DNA of 64,000 nt from Roseibium polysiphoniae (lineage in GTDB: Bacteria > Pseudomonadota > Alphaproteobacteria > Rhizobiales > Stappiaceae), in assembly GCF_014842925.1 (NCBI RefSeq), contig NZ_JACYXJ010000007.1, positions 124,001 to 188,000 of the forward strand. The letters are read 5' to 3'. Positions 17,439 to 26,640 of this stretch are shown piece by piece. Numbering within the stretch: the first letter of the stretch is position 1; each line of letters starts with the position of its first letter. Under the pieces are notes generated by a model. It did not search any database, had not been told where the DNA came from, and worked only from the letters and a program-made list of their open reading frames with translations. Both the position numbers and the translations under genes were made by a program.

Positions 17439-19124
17439 ATGCTCGGAAACATCTCCGTCACCAAAAAAGGCGCAGCCGCTTTTTCGATTCTGGCGTTGAT
17501 CGGCGCCATTGCCGGTGGCCTGACCTACTTCAAAACCGTTTCGGCACTCGACCAGGTGCATGCGGCATCGACAGTCAGCTCGGTGACCACACAGTCACTT
17601 GAACTCAAGAGCGAGATTTACGACCAGGCGCTGGCAGTGAAGACCTTTCTGCTCACTGGTGACCGCGACTGGCGTGACCGCTCGGCCAACCTGTCTTCAG
17701 ATATTGCAGGTCGTTTTGACAGCCTGAAGTCTGACATTCAGAGCACCATTCCCCAAGAGGCTGCCCTACTCGATGAAATGCGGACCGCATGGTCGACCTG
17801 GTACGGCACGTTTGTGCAAAAGCAGGTCGGCTACATGCGCACGCCCGAAACGGTTGATCTGGCCCGCGCACTGGAGCTGACGCCAGAAAGTCGTGCCTTG
17901 ATGCAAAACATCGAGACGACCTCGGTACGCCTGACTGAAGCGCTGGAGACGAGCAAAAGCAACTTCCTTGGCGCCCAGGATGCGCAACTTCAGCTCGTAA
18001 AGAGCATCGCACTGACAAGTGCCCTTCTTATCGTCGCGTTTGCGGTCATTCTCGGCTTCATCAACAACACTTTGGTGTCGCGCCCGCTCAGCAAACTCAA
18101 TCGTATCGTTGACAGTCTGGCCAAGGGTGACACCACCCAGGAGATTGACTTCGGCAATCGGTCCGACGAGATCGGAACCATGGCAGGTGCTCTTGGCATC
18201 TTCCGCATGAACTTGATCAAGAACCGTGACCTAGAAGCTGATTCAGCCCGCCAGCGCGAAAATGCCGACGTCGAAAAACAGGCTGAGATGGATCGTGTTG
18301 CCGCCGAATTCGAGGCAACGGTGATGGGGGCCAGCGAAGAGATCATTCAGTCTCTGGGCAGCTTGAATGAGAAGTCGGAAACACTCTTCAACATTGCAAA
18401 CGGCACGACCCAGCAAGCCATGTCTGTTTCGGCCGCTGCCGAGCAGGCAACAGGCAACGTGAACACAGTCGCTGGCGCGACCGAGGAACTCTCGGCGTCC
18501 ATTCGCGAAATCAACGAACAGGTTCGGGCGTCTTCGAAACTCGCTGATGACGCATCGACAGAGGTTGAACGCTCCAATCAGGCCGTGGCAACCCTTCAGC
18601 AGGTGGTCGCAAAGATCGGTGATGTGACCAGCTTGATCACTGACATCGCTGAGCAGACCAACCTGCTGGCGCTGAACGCGACGATCGAGGCGGCTCGTGC
18701 CGGTGACGCAGGCAAGGGCTTCGCGGTCGTCGCCTCAGAGGTCAAGGCGCTCGCTGAGCAAACGTCAAAGGCAACTGAAGAAATCGACCGTCAGATTTCC
18801 GAAATGCGTGAAGCGGCCGACGACAGCATTTCAGCGACCGCAAGCGTTGCCGACATGGTTCGCTCGATTGCTGAACGCACGTCGCAGATGGCTGTGTCGA
18901 CGGAACAACAAGATGCGGCAACGAGTGAGATTGCGAGCAACGTGACAGAAGCAGCCGATGGAACCCTCGGCGTTTCTCAGTCGATCACTGAGGTGAGTTC
19001 TTCCGCCAGCAAGACCGGAGATCTCAGCTCGGACATGCGCAGCTCTGTAGAACAATTGCATGAGCGGAGCACCCATCTTCGCGATGCAATGCACCAGTTC
19101 CTGTCTCAGGTTCGCGCTGCCTAA
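17439..19124 (+). CDS. Methyl-accepting chemotaxis protein, CHASE3-like sensor
   Basis: A 561-residue chemoreceptor. TM1 is at about 9-30 and TM2 at about 187-212. The 155-residue periplasmic part is helical with a [18 protein letters not shown] segment resembling CHASE3/four-helix-bundle sensors. HAMP follows at about 213-265, and the signalling tip ([20 protein letters not shown]) is near residue 402. No C-terminal CheR-binding pentapeptide is seen. It is the second gene after the secreted Cache-like protein and ends at a strong terminator. Confidence 0.93.
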   Translation: MLGNISVTKKGAAAFSILALIGAIAGGLTYFKTVSALDQVHAASTVSSVTTQSLELKSEIYDQALAVKTFLLTGDRDWRDRSANLSSDIAGRFDSLKSDIQSTIPQEAALLDEMRTAWSTWYGTFVQKQVGYMRTPETVDLARALELTPESRALMQNIETTSVRLTEALETSKSNFLGAQDAQLQLVKSIALTSALLIVAFAVILGFINNTLVSRPLSKLNRIVDSLAKGDTTQEIDFGNRSDEIGTMAGALGIFRMNLIKNRDLEADSARQRENADVEKQAEMDRVAAEFEATVMGASEEIIQSLGSLNEKSETLFNIANGTTQQAMSVSAAAEQATGNVNTVAGATEELSASIREINEQVRASSKLADDASTEVERSNQAVATLQQVVAKIGDVTSLITDIAEQTNLLALNATIEAARAGDAGKGFAVVASEVKALAEQTSKATEEIDRQISEMREAADDSISATASVADMVRSIAERTSQMAVSTEQQDAATSEIASNVTEAADGTLGVSQSITEVSSSASKTGDLSSDMRSSVEQLHERSTHLRDAMHQFLSQVRAA

Positions 19125-19152
19125 AACCACAGGCAGACGCTCTTTCCGAGTG

Positions 19153-19182
19153 AAACACCCGCGGCCTGCCGCGGGTGTTTTT
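19153..19182 (+). terminator. Intrinsic terminator after chemoreceptor
   Basis: AAACACCCGCGG-CCTG-CCGCGGGTGTTT hairpin followed by TTG. It lies 28 bases after the chemoreceptor stop and 18 bases before the end of the converging peroxiredoxin gene. Confidence 0.85.
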
Positions 19183-19199
19183 GTCTTTACATCAGAAAT

Positions 19200-19835
19200 C
19201 TATTTCGGCATCGGCACGATGCGCAGATAAGGCTTCAAGGTTTTCCAGCCCTCTGGGTACTTCTCCTTGGCCTCATCATCACTCACAGCTGGAACGATGA
19301 TTACGTCTTCACCGGATTTCCAGTTCGCCGGAGTGGCAACCTTGTGCTTTGCGGTGAGCTGCAAGGAGTCGATGACCCGCATCACTTCGTCAAAGTTGCG
19401 GCCGGTCGACGCCGGATACTCGATCTTGAGCTTGATCTTCTTGTCCGGACCAATGACGAAAAGCGACCTGACGGTCAGCGTGTCGTTGGCATTTGGATGG
19501 ATCATGCCGTATTTCGTCGCCACTTCGCGTTTCGGGTCGGCGATCAACGGGAAATTCAGCGCAACACCCTGCGTTTCCTGGATGTCACCGATCCAAGCGC
19601 GATGATCGTCGATCGGATCAACCGACACACCGAACACTTTTACGCCGCGCGCGTCGAAGTCATCCTTCAGTTTTGCAGTCATGCCCAGTTCCGTCGTGCA
19701 GACGGGCGTGAAATCTTTGGGGTGGGAGAAGAGAACGGCCCAGGAGCCTTCGATCACTTCATGGAAGCGAATGACGCCATCCGTGGTGTCGACCTCGAAA
19801 TCGGGGGCTTCATCGCCAATCAAAAGCGCTGACAT
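19200..19835 (-). CDS. 1-Cys peroxiredoxin (Prx6 type)
   Basis: A 211-residue thiol peroxidase that reduces peroxides in the cytoplasm. The peroxidatic Cys lies in DFTPVCTTELG near residue 46. No second conserved resolving Cys is present in the rest of the chain, as in Prx6-type enzymes, and the length fits the group. The C-terminal arm with KYPEGWKTLKPYLR is typical. AAGGAT precedes the start at good spacing. It appears monocistronic. Confidence 0.92.
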   Translation of the reverse strand: MSALLIGDEAPDFEVDTTDGVIRFHEVIEGSWAVLFSHPKDFTPVCTTELGMTAKLKDDFDARGVKVFGVSVDPIDDHRAWIGDIQETQGVALNFPLIADPKREVATKYGMIHPNANDTLTVRSLFVIGPDKKIKLKIEYPASTGRNFDEVMRVIDSLQLTAKHKVATPANWKSGEDVIIVPAVSDDEAKEKYPEGWKTLKPYLRIVPMPK

Positions 19836-20102
19836 AGACTAAATCCTTCAGTTCTGAAATGTGACCAACGGCGGGAAAGCAGCGCCATTCGCGAACAATG
19901 ATTTTGCCCGCGAGATGCTGCCAGAAGACAGGTAAATACCTGCCGCACAACCCACAAGCGGTTTCTCAGCTCAAATCGTCGCAACTCTTTGTCTGACCAA
20001 CGATGACACCGCCATACCGGCCTGTGCAACTATGTTGACAGACACGCAAGATCACCTGCAGCCTGCCGTCTCCAAATACAAGGCCTTTGAAGGGATACGG
20101 AA

Positions 20103-20561
20103 ATGTCGAATTGGTCTGTCTATCTGTCAGGCGAGATCCATACTGATTGGCGTGAGCAAATCAAAGAGGGCACGGAAGCTCTCAATCTGCCCGTGACATT
20201 CAGTGCTCCAGTCACTGACCACAGCGCCAGCGATGACTGCGGCGCGCGCATTCTTGGCGATGAGGAAAAGAAGTTCTGGTACGATAACAAAGGCGCGAAA
20301 GTGAATGCTATCCGCACGCGCACGCTTATAGAGAAAGCTGATATTGTCGTCGTTCGCTTCGGTGACAAATACAAGCAATGGAATGCCGCATTTGATGCCG
20401 GCTATGCGGCGGCTCTTGGGAAATCCCTCATAATCCTTCACGATCCCGCACTGACGCATCCTTTGAAAGAGGTGGATGCAGCCGCGCTTGCTGTTGCCGA
20501 AACGTCATCCCAAGTGGTCGATCTTCTTCGCTACGTCATCCGCGGCGAGCTCGCCGGTTAG
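20103..20561 (+). CDS. YtoQ family protein
   Basis: A 152-residue cytoplasmic protein. The N terminus WSVYLSGEIHTDWREQI and the segments RTRTLIEKADIVVVRFG and QWNAAFDAGYAAALGK match the YtoQ family, which has a nucleoside-2-deoxyribosyltransferase-like fold. No biochemical function is established. It is monocistronic, followed by a 340-base gap before the cold-shock-like gene. Confidence 0.85.
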   Translation: MSNWSVYLSGEIHTDWREQIKEGTEALNLPVTFSAPVTDHSASDDCGARILGDEEKKFWYDNKGAKVNAIRTRTLIEKADIVVVRFGDKYKQWNAAFDAGYAAALGKSLIILHDPALTHPLKEVDAAALAVAETSSQVVDLLRYVIRGELAG

Positions 20562-20902
20562 AAACTAGCCTCCTCCCAAGACATTTGAAATCGTTCGCGT
20601 GGGCCTGATATTTAAACGCAAGGCCCGCGCAAGACTGACTCTTGTATTCTCCGGAAGACTACTTATCTAGAGATTGTTCAGGAGGTAGATTCCGATATCG
20701 AGACATTTCTCCTGTTTTCAACCGACGACCTGCATATCAATAACTCTACGTTAAACTATATGCGAAACGCTGGTTAAAGCTGCTTCTGCCATTCGGGCAA
20801 GCGCATTTATTACAATAATATCTGTCATCAAGACGTCGAAAATTTGGAGTAACCCTCCAGCGTTCAAGATGAGTTGAGTTTGAATTTGGAAAGTTGAAGT
20901 CC
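20562..20902. promoter_or_regulatory. Long leader region before the cold-shock-like gene
   Basis: No gene is seen. A 10-bp stem with one G-T pair (20597-20630) follows ytoQ but lacks a T-run. AGGAGG at 20680-20685 is not followed by a start codon, and it can pair in a small hairpin with CTCCTG at 20709-20714. Long structured leaders are common for cspA-type mRNAs, so part of this may be a 5' untranslated region. Confidence 0.4.
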
Positions 20903-21103
20903 ATGCAACATGGCAATGTAAAATGGTTCGATATACGCCGCGGTGTCGGTACGATCGAACCGGAAGACGGGGAAGATATCCTTGTCGATATATCGGCGCT
21001 TCGCCGGTCTGGAATTGACACCTTGAGCGAAGGCCAACTCGTGGCCTACGATCTTGAGTGGCGCCGAGGCCGAGCAATGGCCGAAGACCTGAAAGTCCTG
21101 TAA
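20903..21103 (+). CDS. Degenerate cold-shock-domain protein
   Basis: A 66-residue protein with the overall cold-shock fold (HGNVKWFDIRRGVGTI, then ILVDISALRRSGIDTL, GQLVAYDL, A..LKVL). The RNA-binding motifs are altered: RNP1, usually KGFGFI, reads RGVGTI, and RNP2, usually VFVHFSA, reads ILVDISA. The aromatic stacking residues are therefore lost, while the first Trp is kept. It may not bind single-stranded nucleic acid in the usual way. The ATG at 20903 is used; a TTG three codons upstream is possible. A good terminator follows. Confidence 0.8.
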   Translation: MQHGNVKWFDIRRGVGTIEPEDGEDILVDISALRRSGIDTLSEGQLVAYDLEWRRGRAMAEDLKVL

Positions 21104-21127
21104 AGTTAGATTACTTTACACATCCGG

Positions 21128-21152
21128 AAGGGCGGCTTGGCCGCCCTTTTAT
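21128..21152 (+). terminator. Intrinsic terminator
   Basis: AAGGGCGGC-TTG-GCCGCCCTT hairpin followed by a short T-run (TTATTTT). It ends the cold-shock-like gene 24 bases after its stop. Confidence 0.85.
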
Positions 21153-21251
21153 TTTGCCCTGATGTCAGGTTTTCCTTTTTCCACCCACATTTTTGAGTAG
21201 GCTATCTTTAAACGGTCTTTTTTTGTTCCTTTTTTGCCTTCGGGAGAAATC

Positions 21252-22859
21252 ATGACGACCGCTGCTTGCAATGTTCTGCTCGTTTACCCGCGCTTCAATG
21301 CCGGTTCTTTTTGGAACTACGGCGCCACCTGCGAGATGGTCGGGGCAAAATATCCTGCCCCCCCGTTGGGTCTCATTACGGTTGCCGCCATGTTGCCAGA
21401 AACCTGGAACGTCCGGCTCGTCGATCGAAACACAGAGGACTTTTCGGACGAAGATCTGGATTGGGCCGATATGGTCATGACCGGCGGTATGTTGCCCCAA
21501 CAGGCAGACTCGCTCGCCATGATCCGCACGTGCAAGGCCAAAGGCATTCCCGTCGTTATCGGCGGCCCTGATGCGACCTCGAGCCCGGAAATCTACGTTG
21601 ACGCTGACTTTCGCGTTCTGGGAGAAGCGGAGGGCATTCTCGATGCATTCATCGCGGCCTGGGAGGCTGGCGAACGTGAGGGGTGTTTTACCGCAGAGAA
21701 ATTCAAGGCAGATGTTACCTCGAGCCCGATTCCACGCTTCGACCTTCTGACGTTCAAGAACTACGTGCAGATCGGCGTGCAATATTCGCGTGGATGCCCC
21801 TTCACTTGCGAATTCTGCGACATCATCGAATTGTACGGACGGCGCCCGCGCACCAAAACCAATGCACAAATGCTGGCAGAGCTCGATCGGCTCTATGAAC
21901 TCGGATATCGTGGACATGTCGATTTTGTTGATGACAATCTGATCGGAAACAAGAAGGCCGTGAAAGGCTTCCTTCCCGACCTCGTCGCTTGGCAAAAGGC
22001 CAAGAACTATCCCTTTGAAATGTCTACCGAAGCATCGCTCAATCTGGCCGATGACAAGGAGTTGTTGTCGCTGCTTCAGGCTGCAAGCTTCTTCTCCATC
22101 TTTATCGGCATTGAGAGCCCGGACCCAGAGGTCCTTGTCGCGACCCGCAAAAAGCAGAACACCCGTCGCGATATCGCCAAAAGCGTTCACCAGATCTACG
22201 ACGCTGGCATTTTCGTGCTGGCTGGGTTCATCGTCGGTTTCGACGAAGAAAGCGATCAGGTTGCAACAGAGATTTCAGAACTGATCGAGGAAGCCGCTAT
22301 ACCTGTCGCCATGACGGGTCTGCTCTATGCACTTCCCAATACACAGCTCACCCGCAGACTGGCATCAGAAGGGCGGCTGCACGCGGATTTTGCGACCGAT
22401 GACCCTGACACAGAGGCTGGTGACCAGTGTACCGCCGGACTGAACTTTGAAACGCGCCGCGATCGAGCCGCGATCCTGCGTGATTTCAAAACCGTGATTG
22501 ATCGGGTTTATGGTCCAGAGGCTTATTTCGGACGCGTTCGCAACGTGGCAAAGATGCTGAACATGAAGGGCGCAAACGGATCACTTTTCGGCGCGGGTCT
22601 CTTTCACGATCTGCGGTTGTTCGGCCGTCTGGTCTGGGCGATGACCTTCACAAACACGACCTACCGCGGACCCTTCTGGCGCACGTTGATCGCAACGGCT
22701 TTCACCAACTTCCGCGCAATCAAGCCAGTGATGATGATGCTCGCTCTATATGTTCATTTGGGGCCCTTCTCGCGCTTCGTCATCAAAGAGATCGACAAAC
22801 AAATCGAGGAGATCGAAAGTGGTGCCTGGAATGCACCCACTCTCGTAGCGGCCGAATAG
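21252..22859 (+). CDS. B12-binding domain radical SAM protein (DUF4070 type)
   Basis: A 535-residue enzyme. Residues about 8-140 look like a cobalamin-binding Rossmann domain. The radical SAM core follows, with its [4Fe-4S] ligands in GCPFTCEFCD (C182, C186, C189). The C-terminal 130 residues resemble DUF4070. Class B (cobalamin-dependent) radical SAM enzymes include methyltransferases such as hopanoid C2-methylase HpnP, but the substrate here is unknown. Start 21252 is chosen because GGGAGA lies eight bases before; an 18-base longer form is unlikely. It is monocistronic or followed by the esterase 31 bases on. Confidence 0.88.
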   Translation: MTTAACNVLLVYPRFNAGSFWNYGATCEMVGAKYPAPPLGLITVAAMLPETWNVRLVDRNTEDFSDEDLDWADMVMTGGMLPQQADSLAMIRTCKAKGIPVVIGGPDATSSPEIYVDADFRVLGEAEGILDAFIAAWEAGEREGCFTAEKFKADVTSSPIPRFDLLTFKNYVQIGVQYSRGCPFTCEFCDIIELYGRRPRTKTNAQMLAELDRLYELGYRGHVDFVDDNLIGNKKAVKGFLPDLVAWQKAKNYPFEMSTEASLNLADDKELLSLLQAASFFSIFIGIESPDPEVLVATRKKQNTRRDIAKSVHQIYDAGIFVLAGFIVGFDEESDQVATEISELIEEAAIPVAMTGLLYALPNTQLTRRLASEGRLHADFATDDPDTEAGDQCTAGLNFETRRDRAAILRDFKTVIDRVYGPEAYFGRVRNVAKMLNMKGANGSLFGAGLFHDLRLFGRLVWAMTFTNTTYRGPFWRTLIATAFTNFRAIKPVMMMLALYVHLGPFSRFVIKEIDKQIEEIESGAWNAPTLVAAE

Positions 22860-22890
22860 ATCGCAGTTTCTTGATCCAAGTTGAAAGTTC

Positions 22891-23577
22891 ATGACGCCAG
22901 TCGCATTGAATGGACCGCGCCTATCTCCCGCTTCGGGAAAGCCGGCACGGCAGCTCGTGATCATCCTGCATGGATACGGCGCCGATGGCGCGGACCTGAT
23001 TGATCTCGGCCGCGCCTGGTCGGCGGTTCTGCCAGACGCCGCCTTTGTAGCGCCGGACGCGCCAGAGCGCCTCCCGTCCGATATGGTTGGTGGGCGTCAA
23101 TGGTTTGCCCTGCAGGAACGCGATTTACGAGAGTATCGCATCGGCGCAGAGGCCTCCGCCCCGCTGCTCAATGCCTTCATTGATGCGGAGCTCAACGCGC
23201 TCGGTCTCAGTGACAACGAGCTTGCGATCGTTGGCTTCAGCCAGGGGGCGATGCTGACACTTCAAGTTGGCCTCCGCCGTCGGCATCCTCCCGCCGCCCT
23301 GATCGCTTACTCAGGCCTTCTGCCCGGCGCGGACCGGCTTACTGACATTCAAAACCAAGCGCCCGTCCTCCTGATCCATGGTCAGGACGATGACGTCGTT
23401 GCCCCTCATCACCTTGATGCCGCATCAAAAGCGTTGCTCGGGGCAAATATCCCGGTCGAGAGCCACCTTCTCGACGACCTGGGTCACACCATAGACGAGC
23501 GCGGGATGGTCATCGCAGGCCGGTTTCTGGCGAAAGCGCTCGGCGGTCTGCCGCCGAAGGAGTTAACAAGTTCTTAA
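22891..23577 (+). CDS. Alpha/beta hydrolase, carboxylesterase/phospholipase type
   Basis: A 228-residue cytoplasmic serine hydrolase of the YpfH/acyl-protein-thioesterase-like family. The nucleophile is in GFSQGAML near residue 114, the acid in HGQDDDVV near 165, and the His in LGHTID near 198. The oxyanion region is ILHGYGADGADL. No signal peptide. Substrate is likely a short-chain ester or lysophospholipid by family, but this is not shown. Ribosome site is weak. Confidence 0.87.
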   Translation: MTPVALNGPRLSPASGKPARQLVIILHGYGADGADLIDLGRAWSAVLPDAAFVAPDAPERLPSDMVGGRQWFALQERDLREYRIGAEASAPLLNAFIDAELNALGLSDNELAIVGFSQGAMLTLQVGLRRRHPPAALIAYSGLLPGADRLTDIQNQAPVLLIHGQDDDVVAPHHLDAASKALLGANIPVESHLLDDLGHTIDERGMVIAGRFLAKALGGLPPKELTSS

Positions 23578-23632
23578 GCATTTGAGCGGAGGCTGACGTT
23601 TAGAGAGATCTATCCCTTTGCCCGAGGCTCGC

Positions 23633-24214
23633 ATGCAGCTTTCCATCGAAACGACGACCCAAAGCACCAGCATCCTCACGGCCTCCTTCCAGGCAGGATC
23701 GGGAAAGGCCCAGCTTGGCTCGGATCAGGAAAACAACGCCGCTCCCGCTTTAACTGCTCTTGAAGCTGCTTCCAAAAAGGCGGAAGAGGATGCCTCCGTC
23801 ATTGCCGCTCTGCAGACTGCTGTGGAGATGGGCAGAGGTGAGAACGACGAGGACAGCGAAAGAAATGCGCTGGCCAAGATCGAAGACTATCAAAAGACAG
23901 CTGGCCGTCTGAAATCCGCGCTCGGCATGGAGGAAGGCGCGACATCCAGCTCTTCGACCTCCTACGAGAGCGCCACAGTTTCAACGACCACGATCGAAGC
24001 CGAGATTGGCGGTAACACGATCTCAGCCGAATTCGTTTCCTACGAGCGTGTGTCTTATGACAGCGCGACAGGTCTTTCAGTTCGTTCCGCAAGTGCGTCG
24101 AACATCGAGGCCGACTTCGGCAACGTGAGTGCCAGCTATCAGAGCGCCTCTGTCAGCTCCGCTTATGCAGGGACCGGCGACCAGGTCGGAAACGTGCTCG
24201 CCGGTATCGCTTGA
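23633..24214 (+). CDS. Ser/Thr-rich protein of unknown function
   Basis: A 193-residue protein I do not recognise. There is no Cys, no signal peptide and no membrane segment. Residues about 35-95 are Ala/Glu/Lys-rich and probably helical. Residues about 100-185 are rich in Ser, Thr, Ala and Tyr with repeating short blocks (SYESATVS, SYERVSYDSA, SYQSASVS) that suggest beta strands or a repetitive fibre-like segment. Start 23633 has GAGG upstream; a TTG five codons earlier is possible. Its stop is four bases from the converging peptidase stop. Function unknown. Confidence 0.6.
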   Translation: MQLSIETTTQSTSILTASFQAGSGKAQLGSDQENNAAPALTALEAASKKAEEDASVIAALQTAVEMGRGENDEDSERNALAKIEDYQKTAGRLKSALGMEEGATSSSSTSYESATVSTTTIEAEIGGNTISAEFVSYERVSYDSATGLSVRSASASNIEADFGNVSASYQSASVSSAYAGTGDQVGNVLAGIA

Positions 24215-24218
24215 TAAA

Positions 24219-25265
24219 TCAGGCCTTTTTCAGATAAGCCGCGAGGATATCGCAGGCGGCCTTGAGGTCGTCGCGGTGGATCATTTCCGTCACGGTGTGG
24301 ATGTACCTTGTCCCGACAACGATCCCGACGGCCTTTGCGCCCGCAGCGGCCTGCTGCGCCGCAGCTCCATCCTGACCTCCAGCCTTGAGCATCGTGCGCT
24401 GGAACGGGATTTTTGCCTTAACAGCCAGCGCCTCGACTTCCTTGACCAGATCCCGATCGGCAATGAAGCTCGAATCCTTGACGTGAAGACCAAAGCCTTT
24501 GCCCTGAACTGTGGTCCGATCCTGCTCCGGCACACCAGGCGTGTCGCAGGCAAGCGTCGTGTCGACGCCAAAGCCGATGTCCGGCTTGATCGCGAATGCA
24601 GCGGTCCGAGCACCGCGCAAACCAACCTCCTCCTGACAAGTGAACGCCACATGGATTTCGCAGGCGTGCTTTGAGTTACCAAGCGCCCTAACGGCCTCGA
24701 TACCGAGCCAGCACGCAATGCGGTTGTCCAATGCCTTGGAAACGATCTTGTCGCCCATTTCGATCAGCGGCTCATCCATGGTCACCATGTCGCCAATGCT
24801 GATTTTTTCCTGGGCTTCTTCTCCCATCCCCAAGTCCACGACGAAATCTGCCGGCTCTGGGATCTTCTTTCGTTCTTCAGGGGAGGAAATATGAATTGGC
24901 CGGCCACCTGGATTCATCACACCCTTGTAGTCACCGTCGTCAGTTGAGACGAGAACGCGCCTTGAAAAAAGGTTCCTCGGATCGAAGCCACCGACCGGCT
25001 GCACATGGAGGAACCCCTTTTCGGTCACGTGGGACACCAGAAAACCGATCTCATCCATATGACAGAGCAGCATGACCTTCTTGGGCGGCTCTTTTTTCTT
25101 GGTGGTTTTGCGTGGGTTTCGCTTGCACAAGAGCGACCCCATCGGATCCACAGTAACCTCGTCAAAGAGGCCCTCGATTTCGGACAGGATCAGTTCGCGT
25201 ACGCGATGTTCGTGACCTGGAACTCCAGGCGTCTCGCAAAGTCGGCGCAGTAGGTCGATGTTCAT
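24219..25265 (-). CDS. M42 family metallopeptidase (glutamyl aminopeptidase-like)
   Basis: A 348-residue cytoplasmic aminopeptidase. The two-metal ligands are visible: His in LLCHMDEIGF, Asp in LDNRIACW, the Glu pair in TCQEEVGLRGA, Asp in GVDTTLACDTPG, and His in YIHTVTEMIH. M42 enzymes form dodecameric tetrahedra and trim short peptides. A basic insertion, PRKTTKKKEPPKK, interrupts the region before the first metal ligand. The start MNIDLLRRLCETPG at 25265 matches the family; the 76-codon upstream extension does not and is dropped. Confidence 0.9.
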   Translation of the reverse strand: MNIDLLRRLCETPGVPGHEHRVRELILSEIEGLFDEVTVDPMGSLLCKRNPRKTTKKKEPPKKVMLLCHMDEIGFLVSHVTEKGFLHVQPVGGFDPRNLFSRRVLVSTDDGDYKGVMNPGGRPIHISSPEERKKIPEPADFVVDLGMGEEAQEKISIGDMVTMDEPLIEMGDKIVSKALDNRIACWLGIEAVRALGNSKHACEIHVAFTCQEEVGLRGARTAAFAIKPDIGFGVDTTLACDTPGVPEQDRTTVQGKGFGLHVKDSSFIADRDLVKEVEALAVKAKIPFQRTMLKAGGQDGAAAQQAAAGAKAVGIVVGTRYIHTVTEMIHRDDLKAACDILAAYLKKA

Positions 25266-25531
25266 GGGGGCCCTGTATTGTTGTGTGGGACGGTATGCTA
25301 CCCTATCGAGAAGCTGATCGTGTTGGAAGTGGCGGCATAAAACCTGACCGAAGTGAAGTACCTTTAAAACATCGTGGCCCGCTTTTACCGCTTCTTTTCC
25401 AACGCCGAAATTTGTGCAGACACATGCCGGATCGCCATGGCAGTGTCGCAATTGCGAAAGAGGATTTTGCGACGTTAGAGAAGCGCAGCTCAAGCGCCTG
25501 AATTTCCATTCACTGTGTTGAAGAGAGTGGC

Positions 25532-26575
25532 ATGGCCCGAGAAAAATACTTTATTTTGTCAATTGATGGTGGCGGGGTACGCGGACTTATTCCGATCCGC
25601 ATTTTGGAAAGCCTTGAAAGCCGCATGGCGCACAAGGGTATCCAGCTCGCGATGCACCAGTGTTTCGACCTCATTTGCGGTACATCGACCGGCGGCTTGA
25701 TCGCGGCGGGGCTTTCTGCCCCAAAACCCGGCGGGGCGAAGGGCGAAGCAGCTGCAACGCTTGGCACACTCAGAGAGTTCTATGAGCGAGATGCACGCGA
25801 TATCTTCACCCATTCCCTCGGCAAGAGACTTGGACGCTTCGTGACCAATCCCTTAGGATTGTTTGACGAAAGCTATGATGCGCGGCCACTGGAGAGCATT
25901 TTGAAGGAGCGTTTTGGCTGGACCTCCATGGCAAGCGCGCTCACCAATCTCGTGCTCACCGCATATGATATCGAGAAACGCAAAGCGGTTTTCATGACAA
26001 ATGGCCGTCAGCACGACGGCAGCAAGCCTGACGACTATTATCTTTGGCAGGCCGTGCGCGCGACGACAGCCGCGCCATCCTTTTTCGAGCCCGCCAAGGT
26101 CGAGAACCTGACCCGTGGCGGCGAAGATGTGCTGATCGATGGCGCCGTCTTCATGAACGATCCGGCAATCGCCGCCTACATCGAAGCGCGCAAGATGGGC
26201 TGGGCCGCAGAGGACATCACACTCATATCGCTTGGCACCGGCCATGCTCCAGAGCGTTCTTTCAACTATCGCGAAGCGTCAGGCTGGGGAGCGCTTGGCT
26301 GGATGCTGCCTTCAAACGGCGTTCCAATCCTCTCAATCTTTACCGACGGCCAATCGCAAACCGCGAGTTATCAAGCCGATTGCCTTTTCACCGATCTTGG
26401 CGAAACGCGGTATATTCGCATAGATGGCGATATCCCGGCCGAAGCCGAAGCGATGGACAACGCACGGCCTGGCAATATCCTACAGCTGAATGGGGCTGCC
26501 GACCGCATTATTCGGGATGAGACCCTTGTCCTTGATGAGATCGCCGAGCTTCTCATTTCGGCCAAGACGGGCTGA
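25532..26575 (+). CDS. Patatin-like phospholipase
   Basis: A 347-residue patatin-domain lipid hydrolase. The oxyanion motif DGGGVRG is near residue 12, the nucleophile lies in GTSTGG near 50, and the Asp of the Ser-Asp dyad is in IDGAVFMNDP near 205. There is no signal peptide. The domain resembles the phospholipase effectors of CBASS defence systems, but no cyclase (CD-NTase) or other defence gene is adjacent; the flanks are an M42 peptidase and MepA. A housekeeping or signalling lipase is equally possible. Confidence 0.85.
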   Translation: MAREKYFILSIDGGGVRGLIPIRILESLESRMAHKGIQLAMHQCFDLICGTSTGGLIAAGLSAPKPGGAKGEAAATLGTLREFYERDARDIFTHSLGKRLGRFVTNPLGLFDESYDARPLESILKERFGWTSMASALTNLVLTAYDIEKRKAVFMTNGRQHDGSKPDDYYLWQAVRATTAAPSFFEPAKVENLTRGGEDVLIDGAVFMNDPAIAAYIEARKMGWAAEDITLISLGTGHAPERSFNYREASGWGALGWMLPSNGVPILSIFTDGQSQTASYQADCLFTDLGETRYIRIDGDIPAEAEAMDNARPGNILQLNGAADRIIRDETLVLDEIAELLISAKTG

Positions 26576-26640
26576 TCCTGGCGCTCCCGGCCGCCAGTGC
26601 CGGGCAAGCCTGTTTCCGCAGCATAACAAGGGATCAAAAA

